A DNA stretch of 64,000 nucleotides, taken from the NCBI GenBank assembly GCA_964587175.1, contig CAZPKK010000001.1, positions 9,548 through 73,547 on the forward strand, given 5' to 3'. The stretch comes from CALXVA01 sp964587175. Its GTDB lineage: Bacteria > Bacillota > Clostridia > TANB77 > CAG-508. The position numbers and the translations under genes are program-made. This document shows positions 54,140 to 64,000 of the stretch, piece by piece (position 1 is the stretch's first letter; each line of letters opens with the position of its first letter). The notes beneath the pieces are model-generated. The model saw nothing but the letters and a program-made list of their open reading frames with translations, searched no databases and was not told the DNA's origin.

Positions 54140-55465
54140 TTAATTATTTTTACTTTTTAATCCAATCAGTGCTCTTGCAATAGCTTTTGATAATAATGGT
54201 GGTACAGCATTTCCAACTTGAACATATTGAGCTGTTCTTGGACCTTCAAACAAATAATTATCAGGAAAACTTTGAATCCTAGCTGCTTCTCTAACTGTTA
54301 ATGCTCTACACTGTTTAATATCTGGATGAATATTATAATGTCCATCCTTGCTTATATGAGCAACTATTGTATGTGGTACTTCATACATTCCATGTACTTT
54401 AAATCTATCTGAAAATGATTTTTCATTTTTATGTGTTTTTAAATTTTCTGGTAATTCGTTATAATAAAGTTTCTCCTTTTTATTTGCTTTTTTTATTGCC
54501 AATTGATAAATCTTCTTATCACGATCATTTAATTTTCTTGCTTTGTGATTTAAAATTCCTATACTATCTTTTCTTAAGTATTCTTCATACTTTGATTGAG
54601 GGAGATTCTTATATTTTACAATTTTTCTATCATATCCTTCTCCATCTTTCAGTTTATTTAAATCTAATATAGCATTTTTAGTATTAATATCCTCGTCAAA
54701 TTTTTCTGCATATTTTTCAAAATCTGGATAGTCATAATTCAAGTCTCTTCTTACTCCAAATAATATTACTCTTTTTCTAGTTTGATATACACCATAATTT
54801 ATAGCTTCTTGAAGATTCTCTTCTTTATTCTTATTATTTCCTACTTTTAACATGTAGTCAATTTTACTGAATTCTTCTGAAATTTCATCAAATATTTTTC
54901 CTTTTTGAGCTGTAAATATCCCAGGTACATTTTCAAATATAAACATTTCCGGTTTGTATTTTTTTACTATATCTCTATAATAGTAAAATAAATAATTTCT
55001 TTCATCTTCTTTTACTTTTTCCTTCATTCTACTTCTTCCAATTACAGAATATGCTTGACATGGAGGGCCTCCAATTATGATATCTACTTTTTTTTCTTTT
55101 AGATATCTCATTGATTTATCAATCAATTTAAATATCTCATTTATATCTGTTGCATCTTTATCTTTTTTTACATTTCCAAATTTTTTATTTAATACTGTTT
55201 TATCCAATAAATCTCTTAATTCAGGATATTTTTTAAAAACAATTTCTCTATTTTTATCTACATTATTATAATTATCTGATGATAATAAATATTTATTATA
55301 CATCTCCAAATCATCTTTTTCTTTTAAATAATAGTACATTATTCTTGTTTTTAATGTTTCACATGCCCAATATTCTTTTTCAATATGTGCTACAAATTTA
55401 TATCCTTCACTTAAGAAGCCTTCTGTTAAACCTCCTGCACCTGAAAACAAATCTATTACTACCAT
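54140..55465 (-). CDS. DNA (cytosine-5) methyltransferase, DrmMII-like
   Basis: 441 residues with all C5-methyltransferase motifs: I (DLFSGAGGLTEGF), IV (IIGGPPCQAYSVIG, catalytic C136), VI (FIFENVPGIF), VIII (GVYQTRKRVILFG), IX (ALTVREAARIQSFPD) and X (YVQVGNAVPPLLSKA). The target-recognition region lies at about 270-375. As the last gene of the DISARM-like operon it would mark self DNA. The start is 9 bases past the NERD-helicase gene, with TAGGAG. Confidence 0.94.
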   Translation of the reverse strand: MVVIDLFSGAGGLTEGFLSEGYKFVAHIEKEYWACETLKTRIMYYYLKEKDDLEMYNKYLLSSDNYNNVDKNREIVFKKYPELRDLLDKTVLNKKFGNVKKDKDATDINEIFKLIDKSMRYLKEKKVDIIIGGPPCQAYSVIGRSRMKEKVKEDERNYLFYYYRDIVKKYKPEMFIFENVPGIFTAQKGKIFDEISEEFSKIDYMLKVGNNKNKEENLQEAINYGVYQTRKRVILFGVRRDLNYDYPDFEKYAEKFDEDINTKNAILDLNKLKDGEGYDRKIVKYKNLPQSKYEEYLRKDSIGILNHKARKLNDRDKKIYQLAIKKANKKEKLYYNELPENLKTHKNEKSFSDRFKVHGMYEVPHTIVAHISKDGHYNIHPDIKQCRALTVREAARIQSFPDNYLFEGPRTAQYVQVGNAVPPLLSKAIARALIGLKSKNN

Positions 55466-55474
55466 TTTATTCTC

Positions 55475-57166
55475 CTATAAATCTATATTTTGTTTGCATA
55501 GAATATACAATAATAACTTTGCTCTTGAAATTGCAACATAATTTAATATTTTAGAATCTATATCATTTACTTTGTCTACATCACAAAGTATTATAATTTT
55601 TGATTCTAATCCTTTAAAGCTATGTATTGTTGAAAATCTTATATAATCATCTTGCTTATTTTCAGAATAGTCTGCAATATTTTTTACTCTGGCTATATCT
55701 TTTAAAAAATTATTTCCTTTAAATACGCTATCTTCATAATTATATCTAGACAAAATTGTAATTTCATTATTTTTTATTCCATTCATTTTTAATCTTTTAA
55801 CAATTCTTTTTATTTCATTCTTTTGACTAATTTCATCGCCATACTTTATTATTTCTACATCCTCACCTATTGCTTCATCATTTATACTTTGGATTATTCC
55901 TGTTATTTTCACATTCATATTAGAAATCTGCATTGTATTTCTGCAATTTTTAGTTAGAACTGTTATTACTGGTCTTATATCTTCTTCTAATAATTCTAGT
56001 AATTCTTTAAGTTCATTATTATATAAATTCTGCTTTTCATCTAATGCCATATACCAATTTCCGTTTTTTAGACCACCATATATTAACTTATCTAAACATT
56101 CAATATATTGTATTTTTATTAAATCTTGAGCTTCATCTAATAACATCACTTCATATTCTTCATTATCGATTCTTATAAAATCTTGTGGTAATTGAGTTTC
56201 AAAAAATTTACTTGTATTCTCTACTATATAACTATTATCTACCTTTCTAATTTTTTCTAGCATATAAGCATGTAAACTTGTAATTTTTATATTATTTTTT
56301 ATTTCATTATCTTCTTGTTTTAATCGTTCATTTAAATACTTACTTAATACTTTATTATAACATACAAATATTACTTTTTTCCCTAGTGCAGATAATTCAA
56401 GTGCTTTTTCATATAATAAAACAGTCTTTCCAGTTCCTCCTGTTCCTTTAATTATTATTCTTTTATTTTCAGACATAGAATCTAATATTTGTTTTTGTTC
56501 TTTAGTTAACTTTATTAATATTTTCTCTGTAGATTTCAATTCTGATGCCAGACTTTGTGAATATCCAAAATCTCCTCTTAATATAGTTGTTATTCTACTT
56601 ACTTCTGAATTATTTAAAAAACTTCTTTTAGCATTATATTTTTTAAAAAACTTGTCTGAATGATATTTAAACACATTATCAATTATTGTCTTTATATCAC
56701 TATCTTGTAGTTTTTCAATATCTATTGTTATTTTTCCTTCTATATCTATTTCCTGCCTATCAAAAACTATATCTGGAAAAGCTACAGCATATGCAAACTG
56801 AATATTAGAAACATTTATATTTGTATTACTTAACCTATTTCTTAAATATTTCATCAATGAATACATATTTTTAGATACTTGATCATATGGTCCTTCAACT
56901 TTTTCATTTTTATTTCCATATCTATCTGTAAAAATCCATATTCCTTCCTTTCTTTCAACTCTTCCACCTTTTACTTCTATACATAATATACCTTTTGGAC
57001 ATATTATCAAAAAATCTATTTCTCCTTCTACTTTTTGTATATGCTCCAATAATTTTAATGAATGCATTACAATATATTCATTAGGTAATTCCTTTAATTT
57101 TTCAAACATTTTCTTTTCAGCTGAACTACAATTTTCTATAATTTGATTTGGTATCATTTTTGCCAT
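55475..57166 (-). CDS. NERD-nuclease/UvrD-like helicase fusion
   Basis: 563 residues. The N-terminal NERD domain has a PD-(D/E)XK-like core, D51 in EGEIDFLII and E64/K66 in CIEVKGG. A superfamily 1 helicase follows: Walker A IKGTGGTGKTVLL, Walker B MLLDEAQDLIK, motif V STIHSFKGLE and motif VI VAISRAKLLL. It is embedded in the DISARM-like operon between drmB and the methyltransferase, where drmC would be expected. It may supply the nuclease function there. Confidence 0.9.
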   Translation of the reverse strand: MAKMIPNQIIENCSSAEKKMFEKLKELPNEYIVMHSLKLLEHIQKVEGEIDFLIICPKGILCIEVKGGRVERKEGIWIFTDRYGNKNEKVEGPYDQVSKNMYSLMKYLRNRLSNTNINVSNIQFAYAVAFPDIVFDRQEIDIEGKITIDIEKLQDSDIKTIIDNVFKYHSDKFFKKYNAKRSFLNNSEVSRITTILRGDFGYSQSLASELKSTEKILIKLTKEQKQILDSMSENKRIIIKGTGGTGKTVLLYEKALELSALGKKVIFVCYNKVLSKYLNERLKQEDNEIKNNIKITSLHAYMLEKIRKVDNSYIVENTSKFFETQLPQDFIRIDNEEYEVMLLDEAQDLIKIQYIECLDKLIYGGLKNGNWYMALDEKQNLYNNELKELLELLEEDIRPVITVLTKNCRNTMQISNMNVKITGIIQSINDEAIGEDVEIIKYGDEISQKNEIKRIVKRLKMNGIKNNEITILSRYNYEDSVFKGNNFLKDIARVKNIADYSENKQDDYIRFSTIHSFKGLESKIIILCDVDKVNDIDSKILNYVAISRAKLLLYILCKQNIDL

Positions 57167-57190
57167 ATCTAATTTTCTCTCCTCTGTAAC

Positions 57191-58966
57191 TTATCTCTCT
57201 TCGTTTTGATAAAACTCTTTAAAAAATCCTATTTCTAAATTATCTAATCTTCCTCTTATTGCTGCTCTATCTAACAAAATATTTCTTAATTCACAACTTG
57301 TTTCTGGCAAGAGCGTACATGCATGGCAAGCGACTAAATTTAAATCTTTGTATCCTGATTGTTCTCTTTCTATGCACAATGGATCTGTTGAACACCAAGC
57401 CATATTTTCTATAGTTTTTTCTAATATTTTTTCAAATTTTTTTGTTTTTCCTTGTTTTACCAATCCCCCTAGACTACCATCTGAATCACTAGATGTTGTA
57501 TATATTAATATACCAGCCATATCAATTTTCCCATCATCAAATGTAGTATAAATTCTCTCTTTTAAAGCTGTAGAAGAATACCCACATTCAAAAGTTAATT
57601 GTCTTATAATTGCATGTGACAAAGTATGTAGCAAGATAGTTCTAGGTGTTATTGCTTTTCTTAATCCTTTTAAATATCCTTCTTCCTTTCTATTAACTAT
57701 ATATTCATATCTTCTTTTTACAGCTACTCTATTTTCCCATTCTTGAATTTTTGCTTTATTAAATTCTATAAATATTCCTTCACCTTTCTGATTCACTCCT
57801 GGTAACCATTTTTGGTTTATTTTATCAGTTAACCTAGTATAAGAATTACTATCTATTAGGTCATATTCTGGGTTTATCCTTTTAAAACCAACTTCTACAA
57901 TTGTTTCTGTCATTTTCTTTACTAATATTACTTTATTTATATATTTATTTATGAATTCTGGTACCTGTTCCTCTTTAGTTATAAATTCGTCTTCATTTGC
58001 TTCCATTCTTAATGCTTTATATTCATCTTCTAATAATTCATTAAATGTTAACTCATCTCTATTTTTTTCTGCTAATACTGCTTCTACCATATAATCTGCT
58101 TCTTCTTTTGATATATTGTATAATCTTAATAATTTATTTATTATTGTATGTATTAACATTTGTGTATTATCAAAATCTTCCTTATTTTCTTCGTAAAATT
58201 TTTCTATTTTTTGACTTATCTCTTTGCTCCAAGGAGGTATTAATATAGAACTTACAGTTATTGGAAAATATACTGATGAAGATGATCTTTGTAAAGTAAC
58301 TACATTTTCACTACAATGCTCTCTCTTGTCTCCTAACCAAGATTCTTCACCATTGCATTGTACTTTAAAAGTTCTCTCACTAAATGTTGCTCCCATATCT
58401 CTTTTTTTACCACATTCACATTCAATTATTATAGACTTCAATTCTCCAGTTTTTCCTGTATCTTTTATTTTCATCATTTTATTGCATTCAGTTGGTCCTC
58501 CATGTACCCATTCACGATATGGAAAATCTGAAATATGTCCTTTCTCACAAGCTACAACAAATCTTGATGGAATTACTTCTCTATTACATTTATCACAAAA
58601 AATTTTGCCATTTTTTAATAAGAACTCTGTATATGGAGCTAATTTTTTACAAATTGGACAATAATACCACTTTGGAAATCTATATGCTTGAATATCAGGA
58701 TGTAGAAAATGATTATTGGACTTATCTTTTGTAAAAGGTGGCATTAAAAAATAATCTTTTCCTAGTAAATTTTGTAATCTTATGTTATTTATTTTTAATT
58801 CATCTACATTTTCACTTTTTTCCCAACCATCAATTCCTGCAATAATTACTGATGCATCTTTTAAATCAGCTATTGCTCCAGGTCCCATTGTTGTTATTAA
58901 CTGATTCCTTCTTAATTTTCCTTTAATTCTTGGTTTTTTGTCTTTTTCTATTTCCATATTTATCAT
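57191..58966 (-). CDS. drmB: DISARM protein DrmB (DUF1998)
   Basis: 591 residues. The N-terminus LRRNQLITTMGPGAIADLKD is typical of DrmB. Zinc-binding cysteines follow in YYCPICKK, IFCDKCNREV, VACEKGHISD and ECECGKK. The C-terminal DUF1998 region has LLHTLSHAIIRQLTFECGYS, YTTSSDSDGSLGGL, CSTDPLCIE and ACHACTLLPETSCE. DrmB works with helicase DrmA in the DISARM anti-phage system. The gene starts 4 bases after drmA; a second ATG three codons in has better spacing to AAAGGA. Confidence 0.92.
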   Translation of the reverse strand: MINMEIEKDKKPRIKGKLRRNQLITTMGPGAIADLKDASVIIAGIDGWEKSENVDELKINNIRLQNLLGKDYFLMPPFTKDKSNNHFLHPDIQAYRFPKWYYCPICKKLAPYTEFLLKNGKIFCDKCNREVIPSRFVVACEKGHISDFPYREWVHGGPTECNKMMKIKDTGKTGELKSIIIECECGKKRDMGATFSERTFKVQCNGEESWLGDKREHCSENVVTLQRSSSSVYFPITVSSILIPPWSKEISQKIEKFYEENKEDFDNTQMLIHTIINKLLRLYNISKEEADYMVEAVLAEKNRDELTFNELLEDEYKALRMEANEDEFITKEEQVPEFINKYINKVILVKKMTETIVEVGFKRINPEYDLIDSNSYTRLTDKINQKWLPGVNQKGEGIFIEFNKAKIQEWENRVAVKRRYEYIVNRKEEGYLKGLRKAITPRTILLHTLSHAIIRQLTFECGYSSTALKERIYTTFDDGKIDMAGILIYTTSSDSDGSLGGLVKQGKTKKFEKILEKTIENMAWCSTDPLCIEREQSGYKDLNLVACHACTLLPETSCELRNILLDRAAIRGRLDNLEIGFFKEFYQNEER

Positions 58967-58970
58967 TCCT

Positions 58971-61900
58971 TTATTCTATAACATATATATTTGATGATGT
59001 ATCAACATTCCTCATTGAATTCAAAGTAATAAATCCATCTGTACTAGTATTTGCCTCATCTGTTCGTACTAATAAATGTTTTTTATCCTTTTTAGAATAT
59101 GACAAATTATTTCCATCTGTTATTTTGTCCCAATGTTCAATTATTTGATCTAAATCTTTTTTTGCACTGTCTATTTCTTCTTTATCAACTATTTCTATTC
59201 TTTTTAAAATTTTATCAACTAATTTATATATTTCTTCTTTTTTGCTCTTAATATTCCCTGCAGATTCTTCATCTTTCATTTCTGGTATAAATTGTCTTAC
59301 TAAGCTAACTAGAACAGCATGTAATGCTTTTTCCCTCGCCATATTCGAAAAAGGAGTTACACTTGTCGCTTCAACATATTTATAAATATTTGAATGATAT
59401 GTTACAAATTGCTCATAATGTGACTTGTCTCTAGATTTCGTTGCATTATACAAGTTAATTACTATAGACGGTGTTTTTCTACCTACTCTACTAGATGCTT
59501 GTATATATTCAGAATTCAATTTAGGTTGACCATCAATTATCATTAAATTCAATCTGTCTATATCAATTCCAACCGAAATCATATTTGTAGCAAGCACATA
59601 ATCTTGTGAGCCTCTTTCTGGATAATGTACCTCTAATTTATGTAATATTTCGTCTATATTACTTTTCCCAGTATTTCTACTTGTTATTTCTACCGTATTA
59701 TTAAAATAATATTTATTCATCTTTTCATAAGGCATTAATCTCTTAAATTTTTCTTTACTTAAGTATTTATATCTATCAATAACGTCATTTTTTATTTGTA
59801 TTACTGCTCCTCCTAATTCTCTTATACTGTTAAAGTATCCTACTTCAGTCCAAAAACTATCTATAACTTCTTGAGAATAATATTCCTTTTCTTTCAAATA
59901 TCTAGTTGCATAAAATATTGCAGCATATACTCTTACTAATAATGTAACAGGAGATATATTAGTTGATATTGTACCTATATACATTCTGGTTGCCTTTTGT
60001 TTTTCATTTCCCTCTTTAGCAAAAAATGAATCAGTAATGTCTTTTATTTGTGTTGGAAAAATATTACTTTTCCTTGCATAAAGTGATTTGATTTGCTCAT
60101 CAGCATTTCTTATTGTTGCAGTTGATGCTATTATTTTAGGTCTTATTCCCTTACTTGAGCAATATTCATCTATAATAGTTTCATACAAGCCTGATATAGT
60201 TCCAAGAGGTCCAGCAATAAGATGTAATTCATCTTGTATAATAAGCTCAGGTGGTAATATGTTCTCTTGATCTAATCCAAAAATCTTTCCTGTATCCTTT
60301 AACCAAGGTATTCTTGCATACTTATCCACTGTACTAATTAATAAAGTAGGTCTTCGATTATATATTTCTTCATCTATAAGATATATTGGTAAATATCCAC
60401 TTATCTCACATTTTCCACATTTTATAGCAATTCTATCTGGTAAATCCAAATTGTACTGGTCAGGTTTTATTTCTTCCCCACACCACGTACATCTTTTAAT
60501 TAAGCATGGATTATTTAAATACCTGCTTTGACTTTCCATATATTCTTTTATTGCTTTTTTTCCATTTTTTAAATATCTTTCTGTGTTTTCGCCTACCCAT
60601 AATCCTATAGATATTTCTTCGTTTCCTAAAATATCTTCGTTTTCCTGTCTTAATAATTCACAGGCACAAATTAATGTTGATGCTCTTTCAAATTGTTGCA
60701 ATGTTAATAGTCTTAATGTGTATCTCATAATTGCTACTGTACCTATTGGTAAATTACCTTTTTGGGTTTGTTGTATTTTTCTAAAAAATATTGTGAATGC
60801 CAATATACCTAAGTATGCTTCTGTTTTTCCTCCTCCAGTTGGAAACCATAAAAGATCTACTATATCTCTATTATCGTTAGTTTTATCAATTATTCCATCC
60901 AAACTTAGTAATATAAATGCTATTTGAAATGGGTACCATTGAGGATTTATTTGTTTTTTTGATTTTTTTCGCATTTGATTTAGCATTGCTTTATTCATAA
61001 ACTGGAAAGCTTTAAATGCATCATCTTTTTGGTGCAACATATCTATTGTGTTAACAATTCTATTATTAACCTCTTTTGCTTTTTGTATATTTTGATTTAA
61101 AATACTTTTTTCTCTTTCTGAAAGACTTTCATCTTCTTGTTGCTTCTTTAACCACTTATCATATTCTTTTGGGAGTTCTTGTAACTCTTTGTAAATACTC
61201 TCTTTATCAGAATTAGCTAAGAATTCCATTTTCCTATATTTGTTTATTTCTGTTGTGTTTGGAATCATTTGGTATGTTGTATATTCAGGCAACACTTCCG
61301 TCCAGATTTTATTTGTTTCTTTTTTATTTTTGTCCCACATAACAGCTGTTCCATTTCCAATTGCCAAATTGGTTCTATTTCTATATAATAGATTCAAATT
61401 TTCCATTTCATAATCATCAATTGAATTGAGTTGTATTTGTTTTTCAATAAAAATATTTGATTCCTCAATTGAACTTATTTCCATTCTAACTTGTAAAAAT
61501 GATTTTGTACATATTGATGATAATTCCTCTTCTTTTTCTGCTGTATTAGTATTTATTAAAGAAATTGTAGCTGTTTTTGTATTATCACTAAAAACTTTAT
61601 ATGTTATTATTCTCACTTCTAACCCTTCATCTATTTTTATTCTGCTCCCACTTTTTATCTCAGCTTCTTGTTGCCATTTTTTCGGAATCCTAGTCCATAT
61701 TTGTTTACCTTCATTTGAGTATATAGCATAATCTACATTTATTCTTATATTCTTTACATTGTTTTTTATATTACAAGATATTCCCATTGATGATTGTCTA
61801 TCTGTATTTTCAAGTTTTACACTTTCATCATCTTCAGCATTATCATCATTTTTATCTTCAATCATTTCTGGATCTTCATTTCTATATTCACTAACTCCTT

Positions 61901-62036
61901 GTGGATACAAAATTCCCAAACTATATGTTTTTATTGGAAGTTCATCTTTTATTGTTTCAAATTCTTCTACTGGTCCAACTAAATCCTTCTTCAATATATC
62001 ATAAATTTCTTTTCGTGCTTGATAATATTTTTCCAT
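58971..62036 (-). CDS. drmA: DISARM helicase DrmA
   Basis: 1021 residues. The N-terminal region (1-380) is of unknown fold. Walker A is FPTGGGKTEAYLG (residues 398-410). A four-cysteine zinc insert lies near RCTWCGEE and IKCGKCEIS. The DExH box is IIQDELHLIAG, and SATIRNADEQ and QASSRVGRK form the remaining helicase motifs. The adjacency to DUF1998 DrmB is the hallmark of DISARM. It follows the UvrD-like gene by 11 bases. Confidence 0.92.
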   Translation of the reverse strand: MEKYYQARKEIYDILKKDLVGPVEEFETIKDELPIKTYSLGILYPQGVSEYRNEDPEMIEDKNDDNAEDDESVKLENTDRQSSMGISCNIKNNVKNIRINVDYAIYSNEGKQIWTRIPKKWQQEAEIKSGSRIKIDEGLEVRIITYKVFSDNTKTATISLINTNTAEKEEELSSICTKSFLQVRMEISSIEESNIFIEKQIQLNSIDDYEMENLNLLYRNRTNLAIGNGTAVMWDKNKKETNKIWTEVLPEYTTYQMIPNTTEINKYRKMEFLANSDKESIYKELQELPKEYDKWLKKQQEDESLSEREKSILNQNIQKAKEVNNRIVNTIDMLHQKDDAFKAFQFMNKAMLNQMRKKSKKQINPQWYPFQIAFILLSLDGIIDKTNDNRDIVDLLWFPTGGGKTEAYLGILAFTIFFRKIQQTQKGNLPIGTVAIMRYTLRLLTLQQFERASTLICACELLRQENEDILGNEEISIGLWVGENTERYLKNGKKAIKEYMESQSRYLNNPCLIKRCTWCGEEIKPDQYNLDLPDRIAIKCGKCEISGYLPIYLIDEEIYNRRPTLLISTVDKYARIPWLKDTGKIFGLDQENILPPELIIQDELHLIAGPLGTISGLYETIIDEYCSSKGIRPKIIASTATIRNADEQIKSLYARKSNIFPTQIKDITDSFFAKEGNEKQKATRMYIGTISTNISPVTLLVRVYAAIFYATRYLKEKEYYSQEVIDSFWTEVGYFNSIRELGGAVIQIKNDVIDRYKYLSKEKFKRLMPYEKMNKYYFNNTVEITSRNTGKSNIDEILHKLEVHYPERGSQDYVLATNMISVGIDIDRLNLMIIDGQPKLNSEYIQASSRVGRKTPSIVINLYNATKSRDKSHYEQFVTYHSNIYKYVEATSVTPFSNMAREKALHAVLVSLVRQFIPEMKDEESAGNIKSKKEEIYKLVDKILKRIEIVDKEEIDSAKKDLDQIIEHWDKITDGNNLSYSKKDKKHLLVRTDEANTSTDGFITLNSMRNVDTSSNIYVIE

Positions 62037-62047
62037 ATTTTACTCCT

Positions 62048-63833
62048 TTAATTATTGTTCCATTCTAATTCTCCGAAACCTTCTAATTCTATGCCTATCC
62101 ACATTCCAGTTTTCGCATATATATTCTGTATTTCACTTGGTATAAATTCTTGAAACATTGAAATTGTTGTAATTCGTTTTATTTTCACTTTAGAATATTT
62201 TAAAGGTTTATATGACATTCTTCTTACTTTATTTAAATATTTTTGAGTATTTTCATATAAATTTTCTATATTCATTTTTCCTATTTTTCTTTCTTTATGA
62301 TAAATATAATACTTATCATTTTCTAAAACTAAATCCACATAATCATCTACATGTATTTTATTTTTAATATATTCAATGTTTTCTTTAGCATTACCTACAA
62401 TTTTATCATTAATAAAACTAGTTCTATCAATATCTTTTTCTAAACCAATTTCAATTTTTCTTATACTTTTATCTGTATGCCCTTTTCTATATTTTTTTCT
62501 TTTATATGAATACTCAAAATACCTTTCCTCCTCAGGTATTACGCCATAATAAGTTTTATATTTTTTAGTTGTTGAATTAATCTCATACCAATTATTTTTG
62601 GCTCTAGTTATTGCTACATATAATAATTTAGCATAATCAATTATATTCTCTTTAATGCTTTCTTCTTCTATCTCTTTATCTAAATATACACTTTCAAATT
62701 CTTTGCCTTTAGCCTTATGAATCGTTGATATAACAACTTTTTCATTTTTTTCTATATTTTCAACATTGATATTGTCTGAAACTATTATATTATTGTGCAA
62801 TTTTTGTATATCCAATATCTCATTCGTATTTTCCTCAATTTCTTTACAATATCTCCAATATTTCATTACTTCTTCTTTTTCGCTAATATTTAATTTGTTT
62901 TTAATTAACCTTTCAAAATTGTCTATTTCTATATTATTTTCCGTATAATCACCAAATATATAGCCAATCCAACTAGGATAGTGTATATTGTTACTATTGT
63001 CTAATATATTATGTTTAACCTTCAAATTTCTTGATATATCATACACTTTTCCATTTTTTCTAGTTAAAATTATCCCTTCTTGTACATTTTCGATATCTTT
63101 ATAAGGAATATTTTCTAATATTTGTGGTATAAGATTACTTATTAGTTTTTCATCTTTAGATTCTATAGCTGCCCTTAATAAAACAGCTTTTTTGTCCAAT
63201 ATCGGACTTAATCTTTTTTGTTTTTTTAATTCCACCTTTTTTATCTCGCCAAATATTCTTTCTAGTTCTTTATAGAATTCTTTTGAAGACATTTCTCTTG
63301 ATTGATAATCATATATTGCTTGACATTCATCTCCAAGTAGCGTAAACCCCAAATTATATATTTTTAGCATTTCCAATATAAATTCTGCTCTTATACCCAC
63401 AATATCTTGTGCTTCATCAATGATTATATGTTTCAATTTCTTTATTGAATGTATAAGATTTTGATTCTCTTTTAATAATTCCAAAACATATTTTATTCTC
63501 TCATCATATGTTGTATTATTAAAAATTTCTTTATAATGTTCTTCTTCTATTTCTTTAATAATCCATGAACAAAATGAATCTATAGTTCTAATTGTTACAT
63601 CTTTTTTTTTCAGCTTCACTTATATCTATTCTATCTTTTATTTCTTTCACTGCACTTCTTGAAAAGCATATTACTAATATACTATTAAGTGGTACTATTT
63701 TATTTTTAACTATATATTCTATTTTTTTAGAAACAATATATGTTTTTCCCGTACCTGGTGGAGCATTAACTATTATTTGTTCTTGTAAATCTGCTTTTAT
63801 TATCATTTCTTGCTCTTCATTTGATTCTTTCAT
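62048..63833 (-). pseudogene. UvrD-like helicase, frameshift in an A9 run
   Basis: About 594 residues if repaired. The first part (63833 to about 63603) has Walker A APPGTGKTYIVSKK and motif Ia CFSRSAVKEIK. The second frame continues TIRTIDSFCSWII, IIDEAQDIVG, GDECQAIYD, ISTIHKAKGKEFE and YVAITRAKNNWY, then a charged C-terminal tail. The frames meet at nine consecutive A (63602-63610 as T on the plus strand); eight would join SEAEKK to DVTIRT without break. First gene of the DISARM-like operon. Transcript slippage or phase variation could restore it, as could correction of a sequencing error. Confidence 0.88.
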
Positions 63834-63926
63834 TTCTTATCACTCTTTTAATTAATTGATAATTTATCATATTTTATCTCTTTTGTATAGTCTATTTATA
63901 AATATTTTTATAACTTATAATAATTC

Positions 63927-64000
63927 TTATTTTACCATTTCCTTGCATTTTAACTCAGCTTGCCTTATAACAGTCTGCACTGCTTTTTCACTTTTGTTTG
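63927..64000 (-). CDS. 3' end of a gene entering from the right
   Basis: 23 codons ending VIRQAELKCKEMVK and TAA, with base composition less AT-rich than its surroundings. It probably is the end of an upstream gene on the same strand as the DISARM-like operon. It is too short to identify. Confidence 0.45.
   Translation of the reverse strand, partial: NKSEKAVQTVIRQAELKCKEMVK

Noticed and set aside
62048..63833. Programmed -1 ribosomal frameshift at the A9 run
   Set aside because: Joining the two helicase frames needs +1 (or loss of one A); a -1 slip leads into neither open frame.
1..64000. tRNA or rRNA genes
   Set aside because: I looked for TTCGA/TTCAA loops with matching acceptor stems and for conserved rRNA segments and found none that I could support.

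Overview
The window is AT-rich DNA from a low-GC, Gram-positive, endospore-forming anaerobe, most likely an uncultured gut-type member of the Clostridia. The lineage rests on spoIIE, two CotF-like coat proteins, a SleB-type cortex/wall hydrolase, the radC-mreBCD-pbp2-minC block, a MecA adaptor, oxygen-sensitive class III ribonucleotide reductase genes, and strong AGGAGG-type ribosome binding sites with many TTG/GTG starts. No rRNA or tRNA gene was recognised.

Layout. 1-10 kb: wall hydrolase, LemA, HtpX, TatD, AcpS, a tail-anchored unknown, a WG-repeat protein and SpoIIE. 10-20 kb: two very large surface proteins in one operon; the downstream one has a thioester-type adhesin head. 20.6-21.7 kb: three small unknown genes. 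21.9-28.2 kb: the cell-shape operon DUF4321-radC-mreB-mreC-mreD-pbp2-minC on the minus strand. 28.5-31.6 kb: mecA, an M23 peptidase, two spore-coat proteins and nrdG. 31.7-37.1 kb: nrdD, a degenerate nrdD paralogue and a Crp/Fnr regulator, with a duplicated promoter block in front of both nrdD genes. 37.3-40.8 kb: TspO, an SDR oxidoreductase and a DUF2207 protein.

41.4-47 kb: a complete-looking type II-C CRISPR-Cas locus. It has an array of 36-nt repeats and 30-nt spacers, cas2, cas1, cas9 and a tracrRNA directly upstream of cas9. Every intact repeat ends in an extended -10 promoter, as in Neisseria type II-C. cas9 carries a single-base frameshift just after the HNH domain although all catalytic motifs survive.

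47-49.7 kb: small accessory genes, including a 2H phosphoesterase and an acetyltransferase split by a nonsense codon. 49.7-63.9 kb: a minus-strand defence island. It holds a TOTE-type primase-helicase, an AlbA/Schlafen-type ATP-binding regulator, and a tight five-gene DISARM-like operon: UvrD-like helicase (frameshifted in an A9 run), DrmA helicase, DrmB (DUF1998), NERD-nuclease/helicase, and a C5 cytosine methyltransferase. The operon has no recognisable drmC phospholipase-D gene, drmD or drmE. This variant composition, next to the TOTE and AlbA genes, is the best candidate for an undescribed system.

Four genes here look broken by one base (cas9, the UvrD-like helicase, the DUF2207 tail, the acetyltransferase). 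Either several accessory genes are decaying or the assembly contains indel errors; read-level data would decide.
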